Shown in pieces: positions 27,532 to 35,663 of a DNA stretch of 64,000 bases; the first letter of the stretch is position 1, and the number at the start of each line of letters is the position of its first letter. The DNA is from Bacteroides fragilis NCTC 9343 (GTDB lineage Bacteria; Bacteroidota; Bacteroidia; Bacteroidales; Bacteroidaceae): positions 3,534,001 through 3,598,000 of the forward strand of contig NC_003228.3 of the NCBI RefSeq assembly GCF_000025985.1, given 5' to 3'. Both the position numbers and the translations under genes were made by a program. The notes beneath the pieces were generated by a model. It was not told the origin of the DNA, did no database searches, and saw only the letters and a list, made by a program, of their open reading frames with translations.

Positions 27532-28650
27532 ATGAAACATCTGATTCTTCTTTTTCTCTTTTTTTGTTCTGTATCTTGCAGTAGCAACGCGCAAGAGCAA
27601 CCTGTCCCTACCTCATCGGCCGACACAATACCCGCACAGAAGATCACCCTCCTCTTTGCAGGCGACCTGATGCAGCATCAGGCACAGATAGACGCAGCCC
27701 GGACAGCAACCGGGTACGACTATACAGACTACTTTAAACTGATAAAAGAAGAAATCGGCAAAGCAGACATCGCCATCGGAAATCTGGAGGTAACCCTCGG
27801 TGGAAAGCCCTATCGGGGGTATCCGGCCTTCAGTGCTCCCGACGAATATCTGACCGCAATCAAAGATGCCGGCTTCAACGTATTGATAACAGCCAACAAT
27901 CATTGCCTCGACCGAGGCAAAAAAGGGTTGGAAAGAACCATCCTGATGTTGGATTCCCTACAAATTCCGTATGCCGGCACCTACACCGATAGTACGGCCC
28001 GTGCCTCGCGGTATCCGCTCTTGCTGGAACAGAATGGCTTCCGCATTGTCCTGCTCAATTATACATATGGCACTAACGGCATCAAGGTATCTGCCCCCAA
28101 CATCGTCAATTATATCGATAAGGATATCATGGCCCGGGACATCGAAACTGCCAAAGCATTGAACCCGGATGCATTGATTGCATGTATGCACTGGGGCATC
28201 GAATACCAATCGCTGCCCAACAAGGAACAAACATCTCTTGCCGACTGGTTGCTTAGCCGGGGAGTCACCCATGTGATCGGCTCCCATCCACACGTGGTAC
28301 AGCCCATGGAGTTGCGAACCGATACGCTCAGCGGACAGCAAAATGTGGTGCTTTACTCTTTAGGTAATTTTATTTCGAACATGTCTGCCCGCAAAACAGA
28401 CGGGGGACTGCTCTTTAAACTCGAATTAACGAAAAACAGTATAGGCACATCTGTCAGCAATTGCGGGTATAGTCTGATATGGACTGCACGCCCCACACTC
28501 TCCAAAAAGAAAAATTACGTTTTATACCCGGCAAGCATTCCGACAGACTCTTTATCGGCAGAAGAACGTAACCACCTGAAAATCTTTATTAATGACACCC
28601 GGGAACTCTTCCGCAAGCATAACCGCGGAATTAATGAATACATTTTTTGA
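27532..28650 (+). CDS. CapA-family metallophosphatase-like lipoprotein
   Basis: 372 aa. The signal ends in the lipobox VSCSS (Cys16), so it is probably lipid-anchored. CapA/PGA_cap metal-site segments are present: LLFAGDLMQHQ, GNLEVTLGG, ANNHCLDRGKKG, MHWGIEYQ and GSHPHVVQPME. The family is named for poly-gamma-glutamate capsule synthesis, but in Bacteroidetes the role is unclear, and capB/capC are not nearby. It lies 12 bp after the TlpA-like gene and ends just before the tRNA-His promoter. Confidence 0.87.
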   Translation: MKHLILLFLFFCSVSCSSNAQEQPVPTSSADTIPAQKITLLFAGDLMQHQAQIDAARTATGYDYTDYFKLIKEEIGKADIAIGNLEVTLGGKPYRGYPAFSAPDEYLTAIKDAGFNVLITANNHCLDRGKKGLERTILMLDSLQIPYAGTYTDSTARASRYPLLLEQNGFRIVLLNYTYGTNGIKVSAPNIVNYIDKDIMARDIETAKALNPDALIACMHWGIEYQSLPNKEQTSLADWLLSRGVTHVIGSHPHVVQPMELRTDTLSGQQNVVLYSLGNFISNMSARKTDGGLLFKLELTKNSIGTSVSNCGYSLIWTARPTLSKKKNYVLYPASIPTDSLSAEERNHLKIFINDTRELFRKHNRGINEYIF

Positions 28651-28670
28651 AGAAAAAAGTTCGCAGAATG

Positions 28671-28701
28671 TTTGCAGATTCAAAAAGAATCGCTACCTTT
28701 G
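28671..28701 (+). promoter_or_regulatory. tRNA-His promoter
   Basis: TTTG at 28671-28674, 19-bp spacer, TACCTTTG at 28694-28701: an exact Bacteroides consensus promoter. The predicted start is about 20 nt before the mature tRNA. Confidence 0.85.
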
Positions 28702-28729
28702 CATCGCATTTGAGAGAGATGCTAACATG

Positions 28730-28803
28730 GTGGCTGTAGTTCAGTTGGTTAGAGCGTCAGATTGTGGTTCTGAATGTCGTGGGTTCGAGTCCCATCTGCC
28801 ACC
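28730..28803 (+). tRNA. tRNA-His (GTG)
   Basis: Complete cloverleaf: acceptor GTGGCTG/CTGCCAC with one T-T mismatch (position 6-67), D-arm, anticodon arm TCAGA-TTGTGGT-TCTGA with anticodon GTG at 28764-28766, and T-arm GTGGG-TTCGAGT-CCCAT. The extra 5' G (position -1) typical of tRNA-His is encoded at 28729, opposite C73. A full CCA is not encoded (CA only), so it is added after transcription. Confidence 0.95.
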
Positions 28804-28804
28804 C

Positions 28805-28846
28805 AACAAAGAGAGGAAATTCATTATTGAATTTCCTCTCTTTGTT
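28805..28846. terminator. Bidirectional terminator between tRNA-His and the transport operon
   Basis: Perfect 19-bp inverted repeat (28805-28823 and 28828-28846) with a TTAT loop. Its tails are T-rich downstream on plus (TTTATAT) and less so on minus. It can end tRNA-His and may also stop the minus-strand operon that ends at 28995. Confidence 0.85.
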
Positions 28847-28994
28847 TATATAAGGCAATTAAGGATCAACGTAAGTGAAAGACCTGTCTGCCAAAGACAC
28901 AGGATTATAAAAAATCTGCAGAAGCAGGATCAAAATCCCGCCTCTACAGAAAACTGTAAACCATTAAAACAAAATGCACCTTGTCAGACCACAA

Positions 28995-30023
28995 TTAAAA
29001 ACGAGGCATAACAAACTTGTCATCAGGGGATGTAAAGGATAATCCCGGAACAGAGCGGCGCATATCTTTATAAGCGTATTCTTTAATTAGTGAATAGTCA
29101 GTAGCATCCAAAGCATAATAATAGTCATCTTTATCCGTTGATAACTTTACAGTCCAATCGAACATATTTCCAAAGATAGTCAACTCGTCTTTGGTGGGAT
29201 CGAAACCGGGAAGAGCTGATTTAACCAAACTTCCATCACTGTTGATCACATAAAAATGATGCTGGCTGTCTACCATATACCCCAAAGTCCGGCGACTGCG
29301 GAACTCAGTAATAAATACATATTCCGGCAAAACGCCTTCAGGCAGCTGAATCAGTTTCACATACGGACGTCCCTTGGTACACTTCAGATGAAACAGTTTA
29401 TGGTTGGCATCCAAAACCAGATACCCCTCATCATAGTCTTTACGGGTAGTCGGATTGCCCGAAGCATAGCTTGCGGGAAAAGCAAACCCTTTCTGAACCA
29501 GCATCTCCGTAAACAATTTACTCTTCGCCCCATCTATACGATTCGTCTCCATACGAATAAATTCGATACCTTTATCGGTAAAGCGAAAAGCATCTTCGGG
29601 CATTTTCAAATCCACCCGCTTGGACATGGACTCCATCAGGAAATAAAGTCCTGTTTGGGGAGCATTGATAGCTGACGGCACACTCTTGAAAGTAAAGTTA
29701 GTCAACTGGATGTCTTTCGGACTAACTGCCCTACCGCAAATAGTATCGGGAAAACGTTCGTCTGCCGTAAGCTGACGTACGTAAAGAGAAGGTAACAGAC
29801 TGTCGACCTGTTGTTGTGTATATGTATTGCCTTTCGTATCATAACGGTGAAGCTGCTTATTCTCATCCAGTTGCGTAATGACAAAATCACCAAGCACGGA
29901 ACTATACATAGTAAAAGGAGTCTTGGCAGGCTTCAATGTGAGAAAAGCATAGCACCAAGGCAACTGCCATACAAGCAGCACAGCCACAGTAACATAAAAA
30001 AACATTTTGCTGAATCGAATCAT
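28995..30023 (-). CDS. DUF4857-type membrane-anchored protein, last gene of transport operon
   Basis: 342 aa. An N-terminal hydrophobic helix (FYVTVAVLLVWQLPWCYAFLTL) serves as signal anchor, followed by a periplasmic region with repeated beta-strand-like pieces (e.g. DYDEGYLVLDANHKLFHLK, RTLGYMVDSQHHFYVIN, DYYYALDATDYSLI). The pattern agrees with DUF4857 proteins that accompany small ABC transporters in Bacteroides. It is 33 bp downstream of the ABC permease, the closest functional link visible. It may be a periplasmic subunit of that transporter. Function unknown. Confidence 0.7.
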   Translation of the reverse strand: MIRFSKMFFYVTVAVLLVWQLPWCYAFLTLKPAKTPFTMYSSVLGDFVITQLDENKQLHRYDTKGNTYTQQQVDSLLPSLYVRQLTADERFPDTICGRAVSPKDIQLTNFTFKSVPSAINAPQTGLYFLMESMSKRVDLKMPEDAFRFTDKGIEFIRMETNRIDGAKSKLFTEMLVQKGFAFPASYASGNPTTRKDYDEGYLVLDANHKLFHLKCTKGRPYVKLIQLPEGVLPEYVFITEFRSRRTLGYMVDSQHHFYVINSDGSLVKSALPGFDPTKDELTIFGNMFDWTVKLSTDKDDYYYALDATDYSLIKEYAYKDMRRSVPGLSFTSPDDKFVMPRF

Positions 30024-30056
30024 GTTCGTTTAATTTTTTTGGTAATAAACATTCGG

Positions 30057-30728
30057 TTAGTCTTGCTTACCGGCTTTGAACCGTACCACAGAAATCCATG
30101 AAAGAGAAGCGATAAGCAGCGTATAAAGTGTCAGGCAGGGCAAGAAACTGTTATAAGCCTCTGCTCCCGGAGCCAGGAAATAGACACGAAAAATCAATGC
30201 GGCAATAATCAGATTCAAGACCCTCCGCTTCCATGTAGGTTCCAGGCAAATCCATGAAACAAGCAGATACCCGGCAAATCCGGCCAAAAACCACGGAGCA
30301 GCCGAGAGTAAGATACGCTGTACCAGCTCACTTGTAAAGTGTTGCGGCAAATAAACTCCCATGATAATAAAACTCGTAGCAAAACATGTAAACAGCGCAA
30401 GTACTCCAAAGGCTAACATAGCCATGACCATCTTCTTCTGTGAATAAGGTAAATGTAAGGTAAGTTTCAAACACTTGCGTTGCATCTCAGGGAAAAACTG
30501 TACGGCTGCCAGCAATATACCGGTCAGTAAAGGAACAAATTGTAACAGATCGATAAATATAGCATCCTTCTGGACCATTACCACCCATAAATGATCGATT
30601 CCCTGTATGGCAATGGTACGACCAATACGAAGCATGGAATATCCTGTGATTCCTATCATAAAAAGGGTTGCCAGCAACAAATACCAGCGCGTTTTTATCC
30701 ACTCTTTATAAAATATGGCTTGTATCAT
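30057..30728 (-). CDS. ABC-2-type permease
   Basis: 223 aa with six predicted membrane helices and an N-terminal cytoplasmic start (MIQAIFYKEWIKTRWYLLL) typical of ABC-2 permeases. The segment FPEMQRKCLKLTLHLPYSQKKMVMAMLAFGVLAL corresponds to the coupling helix region. It pairs with the ATPase 25 bp upstream. ABC-2 permeases generally export or move lipids and polymers, and act on themselves or on neighbouring proteins; no periplasmic binding protein is present, so import is unlikely by this part. Confidence 0.82.
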   Translation of the reverse strand: MIQAIFYKEWIKTRWYLLLATLFMIGITGYSMLRIGRTIAIQGIDHLWVVMVQKDAIFIDLLQFVPLLTGILLAAVQFFPEMQRKCLKLTLHLPYSQKKMVMAMLAFGVLALFTCFATSFIIMGVYLPQHFTSELVQRILLSAAPWFLAGFAGYLLVSWICLEPTWKRRVLNLIIAALIFRVYFLAPGAEAYNSFLPCLTLYTLLIASLSWISVVRFKAGKQD

Positions 30729-30753
30729 ATTTCTTCTCTATTTATTTACATTA

Positions 30754-31641
30754 TTAATACTTTCCGGTGAGACCGATAAAGGCATCTTCCAGACCTACAT
30801 TTTCGTGCTGCAAACCAGTAAAGGGAACTTGATTTTCCTTCAATAGCCCCTCGACATCCGAAGGGGGCAAAAAAGAATATGTTTCCAAAGTCTGACGAAT
30901 AACAGCCGGATGATAGCAAGTCACCGGCAATTGAGGCTGATAACCTTCGGGGACAGTGCAAGTATATTTTCTCAACCCTTTCATCAACGTTTCAATAGGT
31001 TGCTGGATAAGGATAGAACCATAATCCATAATAATACAATCATCAATCAGCCGCTCCATATCCTGAATAATATGGGAAGTCAGAAAAACCGTCTTGTTCT
31101 CGGAACGGGCATAATCACGTAAATAATCTACAAAAAGACGACGATAACCCGGATCAAGTCCTAAAGAGAAGTCATCCAGAATTAACAACTCCGGATTTTG
31201 TGCCAGAATCAGCCCTAATGCCACTTGCGAACGCTGTCCGTTCGACATTCTCGAAATACGTTGTCCCGGAGCTACCTTCAATTTGTTCATCAAGTCATAA
31301 TAAGCTTCTTTCTTCCATTGTCCCGGATAAAAAGAAGCATAAAACTTTTCTATCTGTGTGATATTCATAAACTGATATTGGACATGCCCCTCCAACAGCA
31401 AACCGATGTTCCTGCGTAAAGCAGGATCCATGGTCTGAATGTTCTCACCAAAGATGCGACATTCGCCCGAATGCGGCTGAAGATAACCGCTCAATATATT
31501 AATGGTCGTCGTTTTCCCTGTACCATTCTTACCCAACAGTCCCAAGATACGTCCTTGAGGCACTTCAAAGCTCAAGTTCTCATAAATCTTGCGCTGACCG
31601 TAATAATGGGTCAGGTTCTTACATTCTATAATTGCACTCAT
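30754..31641 (-). CDS. ABC transporter ATP-binding protein
   Basis: 295 aa. Walker A GLLGKNGTGKTTTIN, signature MSNGQRSQVALGLILA, Walker B PELLILDDFSLGLDPGYR with an Asp where Glu is usual (LLILDD), and a switch His in VFLTSHIIQDMERL. The replacement of the catalytic Glu by Asp (Walker B DD) may slow hydrolysis. It sits between the PepSY protein (27 bp) and its permease (25 bp). The C-terminal part is a long accessory region of about 90 residues. Confidence 0.92.
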   Translation of the reverse strand: MSAIIECKNLTHYYGQRKIYENLSFEVPQGRILGLLGKNGTGKTTTINILSGYLQPHSGECRIFGENIQTMDPALRRNIGLLLEGHVQYQFMNITQIEKFYASFYPGQWKKEAYYDLMNKLKVAPGQRISRMSNGQRSQVALGLILAQNPELLILDDFSLGLDPGYRRLFVDYLRDYARSENKTVFLTSHIIQDMERLIDDCIIMDYGSILIQQPIETLMKGLRKYTCTVPEGYQPQLPVTCYHPAVIRQTLETYSFLPPSDVEGLLKENQVPFTGLQHENVGLEDAFIGLTGKY

Positions 31642-31668
31642 GCTTTATAAATCATTTTTTGTTTGTTA

Positions 31669-32244
31669 CTAGAAACACATCAGGAAAAGAATAGGAATCA
31701 GGATACCGCCCACCAACTCGATCCCTCCTCTACCCCATAACCCCTTAGGACCTTTTATCATCACCATACCGCTGACGGTGATAACAATCAGACTGACAGC
31801 AAAGGCATCGGCAAACCAAGTCCACCATTTACCCGGATTGAAATGAAGCTGTACCATGGAAGAAATCAGCGGACGACGCTTCACTCCTTCGTAAACAGCA
31901 TCCTTTGTCCGGGTATTAACCACCAGGCTCGAACCACCTTTCAGAAAAACTTTAATCCGATCCGGCTTTGGATAATAATATTTAGTGAAATTTCCGGCTT
32001 CGTTCAAAGGTTCCAGCAAAGCCAAAATCACTTTCTCATTGACTTTACTTTTATCCGACAGGTCCTCTGTTATCTTATATTCCGTTCGTGTCACTGTATA
32101 ATGAGGATTTATGCTATCCCTATGGTTCATCACGATACCCGAAATAGCATAAATCAAAATCATTCCCGCAAAGAAGAAAGATAAATCACGGTGGATGATC
32201 CGGCTCCATTTGCGAAATACAGTACCTTTATTCCGCGATTTCAT
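31669..32244 (-). CDS. PepSY-associated TM-helix protein
   Basis: 191 aa. An N-terminal helix (HRDLSFFFAGMILIYAISGIVMNHRDS) with flanking histidines, a periplasmic region of about 80 residues, then further hydrophobic segments (WWTWFADAFAVSLIVITVSGMVMI and a C-terminal helix). The pattern matches PepSY-associated TM proteins, some of which accompany siderophore and haem receptors and are thought to act as ferric reductases in the inner membrane. It overlaps the upstream lipoprotein gene by 17 bp. The reductase role is inference. Confidence 0.82.
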   Translation of the reverse strand: MKSRNKGTVFRKWSRIIHRDLSFFFAGMILIYAISGIVMNHRDSINPHYTVTRTEYKITEDLSDKSKVNEKVILALLEPLNEAGNFTKYYYPKPDRIKVFLKGGSSLVVNTRTKDAVYEGVKRRPLISSMVQLHFNPGKWWTWFADAFAVSLIVITVSGMVMIKGPKGLWGRGGIELVGGILIPILFLMCF

Positions 32245-32812
32245 AAGAACTTGCTTCCATATAATAGAATGATAGGTAATCTTTTCCGGTGGCAGCTTTT
32301 CTTTCCGCTATTTTTGCACGAAAGTCTGCAATACGGGCTTCAGGAGTATTAGCTGTTTCGCCACGCGCTTTCTTTTCCGAATCACATCCGGCAGCTGTTT
32401 CGCCATGAGATTTTTCGGTCTGCGCTTTCAATTTAGACTCCCAGTTTTGCAAATAGGCTTCATCTACCCGCTGTTCTTTCAATGTCCCGGTCACTGTAAC
32501 AATGGCATTGATACATTTAGTGTCAAATGAACCCAGCGGTCCGGCTTCCACACGAATCGTTTTGGTATCATCACTGCCCATCAGGAAGATTTTTGTAGCT
32601 CCATGCTTACAGGTATGCGTGCAGATACCTTCTATAGTCACCTCCCGGTTAGCCAATGAATCGGCATGTGCCAACAGGTTATCGACACTTAATGCCGCCG
32701 GAGCTGCCAGCTCCGTTTTTTCGGACTGACTCTGTTTGTTACTGTTTCCACAAGAAGTAGTAGTTACCAAAGCTGCTATTAAGGTTGCAGCGACCATAAA
32801 TTTAATTTTCAT
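32228..32812 (-). CDS. Lipoprotein with OB-like fold and Cys/His motif
   Basis: 194 aa. The signal ends in the lipobox TTTSC (Cys21). Residues about 45-110 have an OB-fold-like strand pattern (REVTIEGICTHTCKHGATKIFLMG, KTIRVEAGPLG, NAIVTVTGTLKEQRVDEAY) with a CTHTCKHG metal-binding-looking cluster. A charged linker and a second helical part follow (ARIADFRAKIAERKAATGKDY). I do not recognise a characterised family. The gene overlaps the PepSY gene and is 21 bp from the barrel gene, so it is part of the operon. A role in metal or haem handling in the periplasm is a guess. Confidence 0.7.
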   Translation of the reverse strand: MKIKFMVAATLIAALVTTTSCGNSNKQSQSEKTELAAPAALSVDNLLAHADSLANREVTIEGICTHTCKHGATKIFLMGSDDTKTIRVEAGPLGSFDTKCINAIVTVTGTLKEQRVDEAYLQNWESKLKAQTEKSHGETAAGCDSEKKARGETANTPEARIADFRAKIAERKAATGKDYLSFYYMEASSYEIAE

Positions 32813-32833
32813 ATGCTTAATTGTTTTTATTTG

Positions 32834-34384
32834 TTAGAAAAAGATGCCTAGTGAACAAGCGACAGACCGGGTCGTTCCACTTTTTTTATAATATGCGGCC
32901 TGCCATTGAACCGACAAAGACAGATTATATTGTTTCATAATAGGATAATCCCCTTGTAAACGAATACCTACCATGCCATAGCTATCGGACAAATAGTCGA
33001 TATTCGCCAACAAAGCTTGAGAGACCGACTTCGCAAGATTCAGCCCCGGTAAAGAATGTTCGGCCGATAAATTGGCATAATACCCGCCATTGGCCTCCGC
33101 AGTCAATCGTAACAGCCTCCTCTGATACTGCAAACGGGCACATAAAGAGCTCTCCAGAGCCGACAGATGAACAAACCGGGATATAGCACTGTAATCTGTT
33201 TCCGACCGATGAAAAATTATACTTGGAATGATTGCTCCTCCCCATACTGACTTATCGGTCAAAAGCCTCTCCCATAAACCGCTGGCAGCAATCTGACAAT
33301 TCGTGACTTTCATTCCCGGAGATGTACTGATTAATGCACCATAAGAACTTCCGCCTGCCTCACCGTACAGATTCTCCGTCCCTTTACGGACTGTATAGCC
33401 TGCATCCAGCTTTACTGCAAGGTGCTCCGACTGCTGAAGTTTCCGCATCCAAGTCACATTCCCTTTCAAATCCGTTGTTGCCAAATTCAATAAAGTAAGA
33501 TTATTGGCATTGCTTAATTTCTTGTCCATCGACATGCGATCGACCGAAACAGTGGCAGATATGCCTTTCTCCGTATCAACCGGCAGGATACCTATACTTC
33601 CTCCCCACTCGGTACCTTGATGCTTCGTTCCGGTCTGATTTCCGGCAAAACGCACATAATCCATACCCAATCCCAACATATGGTATACTGAAGTAGAGCC
33701 TTTATCCGCAAGGAACGAAATCTCACTTTTCTGCTGATAAAGCCGGAAATCTGTAGAAACTCCCAAACGATACGCTCCCAAACGATATCCTGCTCCCAAA
33801 GCAAAAGAAAGATCGGAAGCTGTATTACGCGGACGCGGATCTTTATCCCGATAATTATGGGAAGCCCTATAACCACCAGTGATTCCCCATGTCCAAGAAC
33901 CCGACTCACTGGCGTAACCTCCATTGAAATAGTAAGTTTCTCCTTTCAAAAAACCTCCAATAGAATCACCGGTCACGTAAGGAGCAATCAGTTTCCAGTC
34001 TATATTTTCGTTCCATAGCACATTCTCCTGTTTCTCACTCCTGTATCCTGCTGAACCGAATACACGATCACGTCCCGAAAGAATGACGAAAGAGTGAACA
34101 TCCACCCCGATATGGGTATCCTTATCACCTTCCTGTTTCAAAGATGCTTTTCCTTTATCATGATAAGCTCCATTTACGTCCAACCTTGTCCATGTATACG
34201 GAGTATAGTAATAATAAAGTGCCGGATTCCTCCATACCTCACCACGAAATCCGGTCGCAAATGAAGCGGTACGGATTACCTTATCGGACAGGGAGAGTGT
34301 GTCGACAGTCTGCCCGAAGGCTTCCTGCCGACTCTCCACAAATAAAGCAATCAGCAACGTAATGATAATTCGGATTCGCATCAT
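32834..34384 (-). CDS. DUF6850-type outer-membrane beta-barrel protein
   Basis: About 516 aa from the MMRIRII start at 34384; the frame runs to 34408. Signal peptide (to about GQ), then many alternating aromatic/charged beta strands (e.g. TWTWGITGGYRASHNYRDKD, RLGAYRLGVSTDFRLYQQK) and a C-terminal strand ending in SLGIFF, typical of outer-membrane porin-like barrels. The family is found next to TonB receptors and DUF4876 proteins in Bacteroidetes. It is 14 bp downstream of the DUF4876 gene. The barrel assignment is good; the role is unknown. Confidence 0.78.
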   Translation of the reverse strand: MMRIRIIITLLIALFVESRQEAFGQTVDTLSLSDKVIRTASFATGFRGEVWRNPALYYYYTPYTWTRLDVNGAYHDKGKASLKQEGDKDTHIGVDVHSFVILSGRDRVFGSAGYRSEKQENVLWNENIDWKLIAPYVTGDSIGGFLKGETYYFNGGYASESGSWTWGITGGYRASHNYRDKDPRPRNTASDLSFALGAGYRLGAYRLGVSTDFRLYQQKSEISFLADKGSTSVYHMLGLGMDYVRFAGNQTGTKHQGTEWGGSIGILPVDTEKGISATVSVDRMSMDKKLSNANNLTLLNLATTDLKGNVTWMRKLQQSEHLAVKLDAGYTVRKGTENLYGEAGGSSYGALISTSPGMKVTNCQIAASGLWERLLTDKSVWGGAIIPSIIFHRSETDYSAISRFVHLSALESSLCARLQYQRRLLRLTAEANGGYYANLSAEHSLPGLNLAKSVSQALLANIDYLSDSYGMVGIRLQGDYPIMKQYNLSLSVQWQAAYYKKSGTTRSVACSLGIFF

Positions 34385-34422
34385 GAATAATAAAGATTTA
34401 TATATCAATAAGATGGATTCAA

Positions 34423-35637
34423 TTATTTGTTAAATAGGCTCGGAGTGGCTGCAGGTGTAAAATCAACAGTAGAATTATTTGTATCCTGCAATACTTCACG
34501 CTCACCATCCTTATAGGCTACTTTACGCATTACGCATTTTCCGATGTTTTCTGCAATAGTATTGTTCACACCGACATAAGTATGTCCCATATCCAATCCG
34601 GTAGAAGTAACATTCCACTGCCATTCATTGGAAGCCCCCACGTTTACGGCATCAATTATCCATTCATTGGGGAACTTATATTTGCTTTGGGGTTTGCTGG
34701 CTGTCCCGTTTTGCATGATATACGTATAATTGTATGCATAGTCTGAAATATACTTTTCTTTTGTCATGCCTTGGGGCAATCTGCCGATAGCATAAGCACG
34801 ATTTCCCTGTTTATTCAACACCCAAATAGTTTTGGAATAACAATAATAAATATCCAGATTGGGAACAGCCGGATTATCCACATCTTGTTTTGACTCTATG
34901 TACCACTCAAAATTGGCCTTACTTAAATCTATTGAATTCGGATTAGCCTCTTTATGATTGATCGCATTGTCACACAGAATAAAAGATTCTCCCGGTTGTA
35001 CCGGATGATCCGTTCCACTGCCCGGCACCGCTACAACAGAACCTACTGCAATGGCTTCATTCATAATATCCGGATCTACCGACTGGTATTTTTGGGTAGT
35101 TTGGAATTGTGATTCCATAAAGATCAATCCATCGGCATACAAAACTTTATCCGAGTTGTTATAGATACGTACATACTGATCGCCATTATATTGTTTTCCA
35201 GCTTCATTATAGGTTCCGGGAATAAATATCTCGGCAATCACAAAACCGGGCTCGCCTGTATTGAGTACATGAACTGTTAGTTCCAACTTGCATGATCCTC
35301 CGGAAACAGTCACATTCTGCTGTACTCCCTGTACATCGACCTCCACGGAAGTTCCATTTTGTGAATAAGTACCTTTACCTATAAAAGTCACATTATACAA
35401 TCCATCTGCCAATTCAATGCTTTGGAGCGGATAGGCAACGTCTGTCTTAACCGATGTATTTATATTTTCAAAAGTATAGGTTCCACCGGTCAGCTGCAGG
35501 CCCTCGATAGTGGTATCTACAGTAGTGGTAATGCTTACAGTGGATATATTTACTTTGTCATCATCACTACATGCGGTAAATCCCAGCATGATCGCAAAAA
35601 GGATTGCCATTGTCAATTGATTCTTTTTCATTTTCAT
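34423..35637 (-). CDS. DUF4876-family lipoprotein
   Basis: 404 aa. Lipobox GFTAC in MLGFTACSDDDK. The first about 100 residues look like an immunoglobulin-like beta domain (TVDTTIEGLQLTGGTYTFEN, YNVTFIGKGTYSQNGTSVEV); the rest is the DUF4876 core (EPGFVIAEIFIPGTYNEAGKQY, QYVRIYNNSDKVLYADGL, and a C-terminal ATPSLFNK). Outer-membrane lipoproteins of this kind can cap or partner the TonB receptor, as SusD does. It lies 26 bp downstream of the TonB receptor. The partner role is inference. Confidence 0.82.
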   Translation of the reverse strand: MKMKKNQLTMAILFAIMLGFTACSDDDKVNISTVSITTTVDTTIEGLQLTGGTYTFENINTSVKTDVAYPLQSIELADGLYNVTFIGKGTYSQNGTSVEVDVQGVQQNVTVSGGSCKLELTVHVLNTGEPGFVIAEIFIPGTYNEAGKQYNGDQYVRIYNNSDKVLYADGLIFMESQFQTTQKYQSVDPDIMNEAIAVGSVVAVPGSGTDHPVQPGESFILCDNAINHKEANPNSIDLSKANFEWYIESKQDVDNPAVPNLDIYYCYSKTIWVLNKQGNRAYAIGRLPQGMTKEKYISDYAYNYTYIMQNGTASKPQSKYKFPNEWIIDAVNVGASNEWQWNVTSTGLDMGHTYVGVNNTIAENIGKCVMRKVAYKDGEREVLQDTNNSTVDFTPAATPSLFNK

Positions 35638-35663
35638 TTCTATTTTGTTTTATTGTTCATTTA

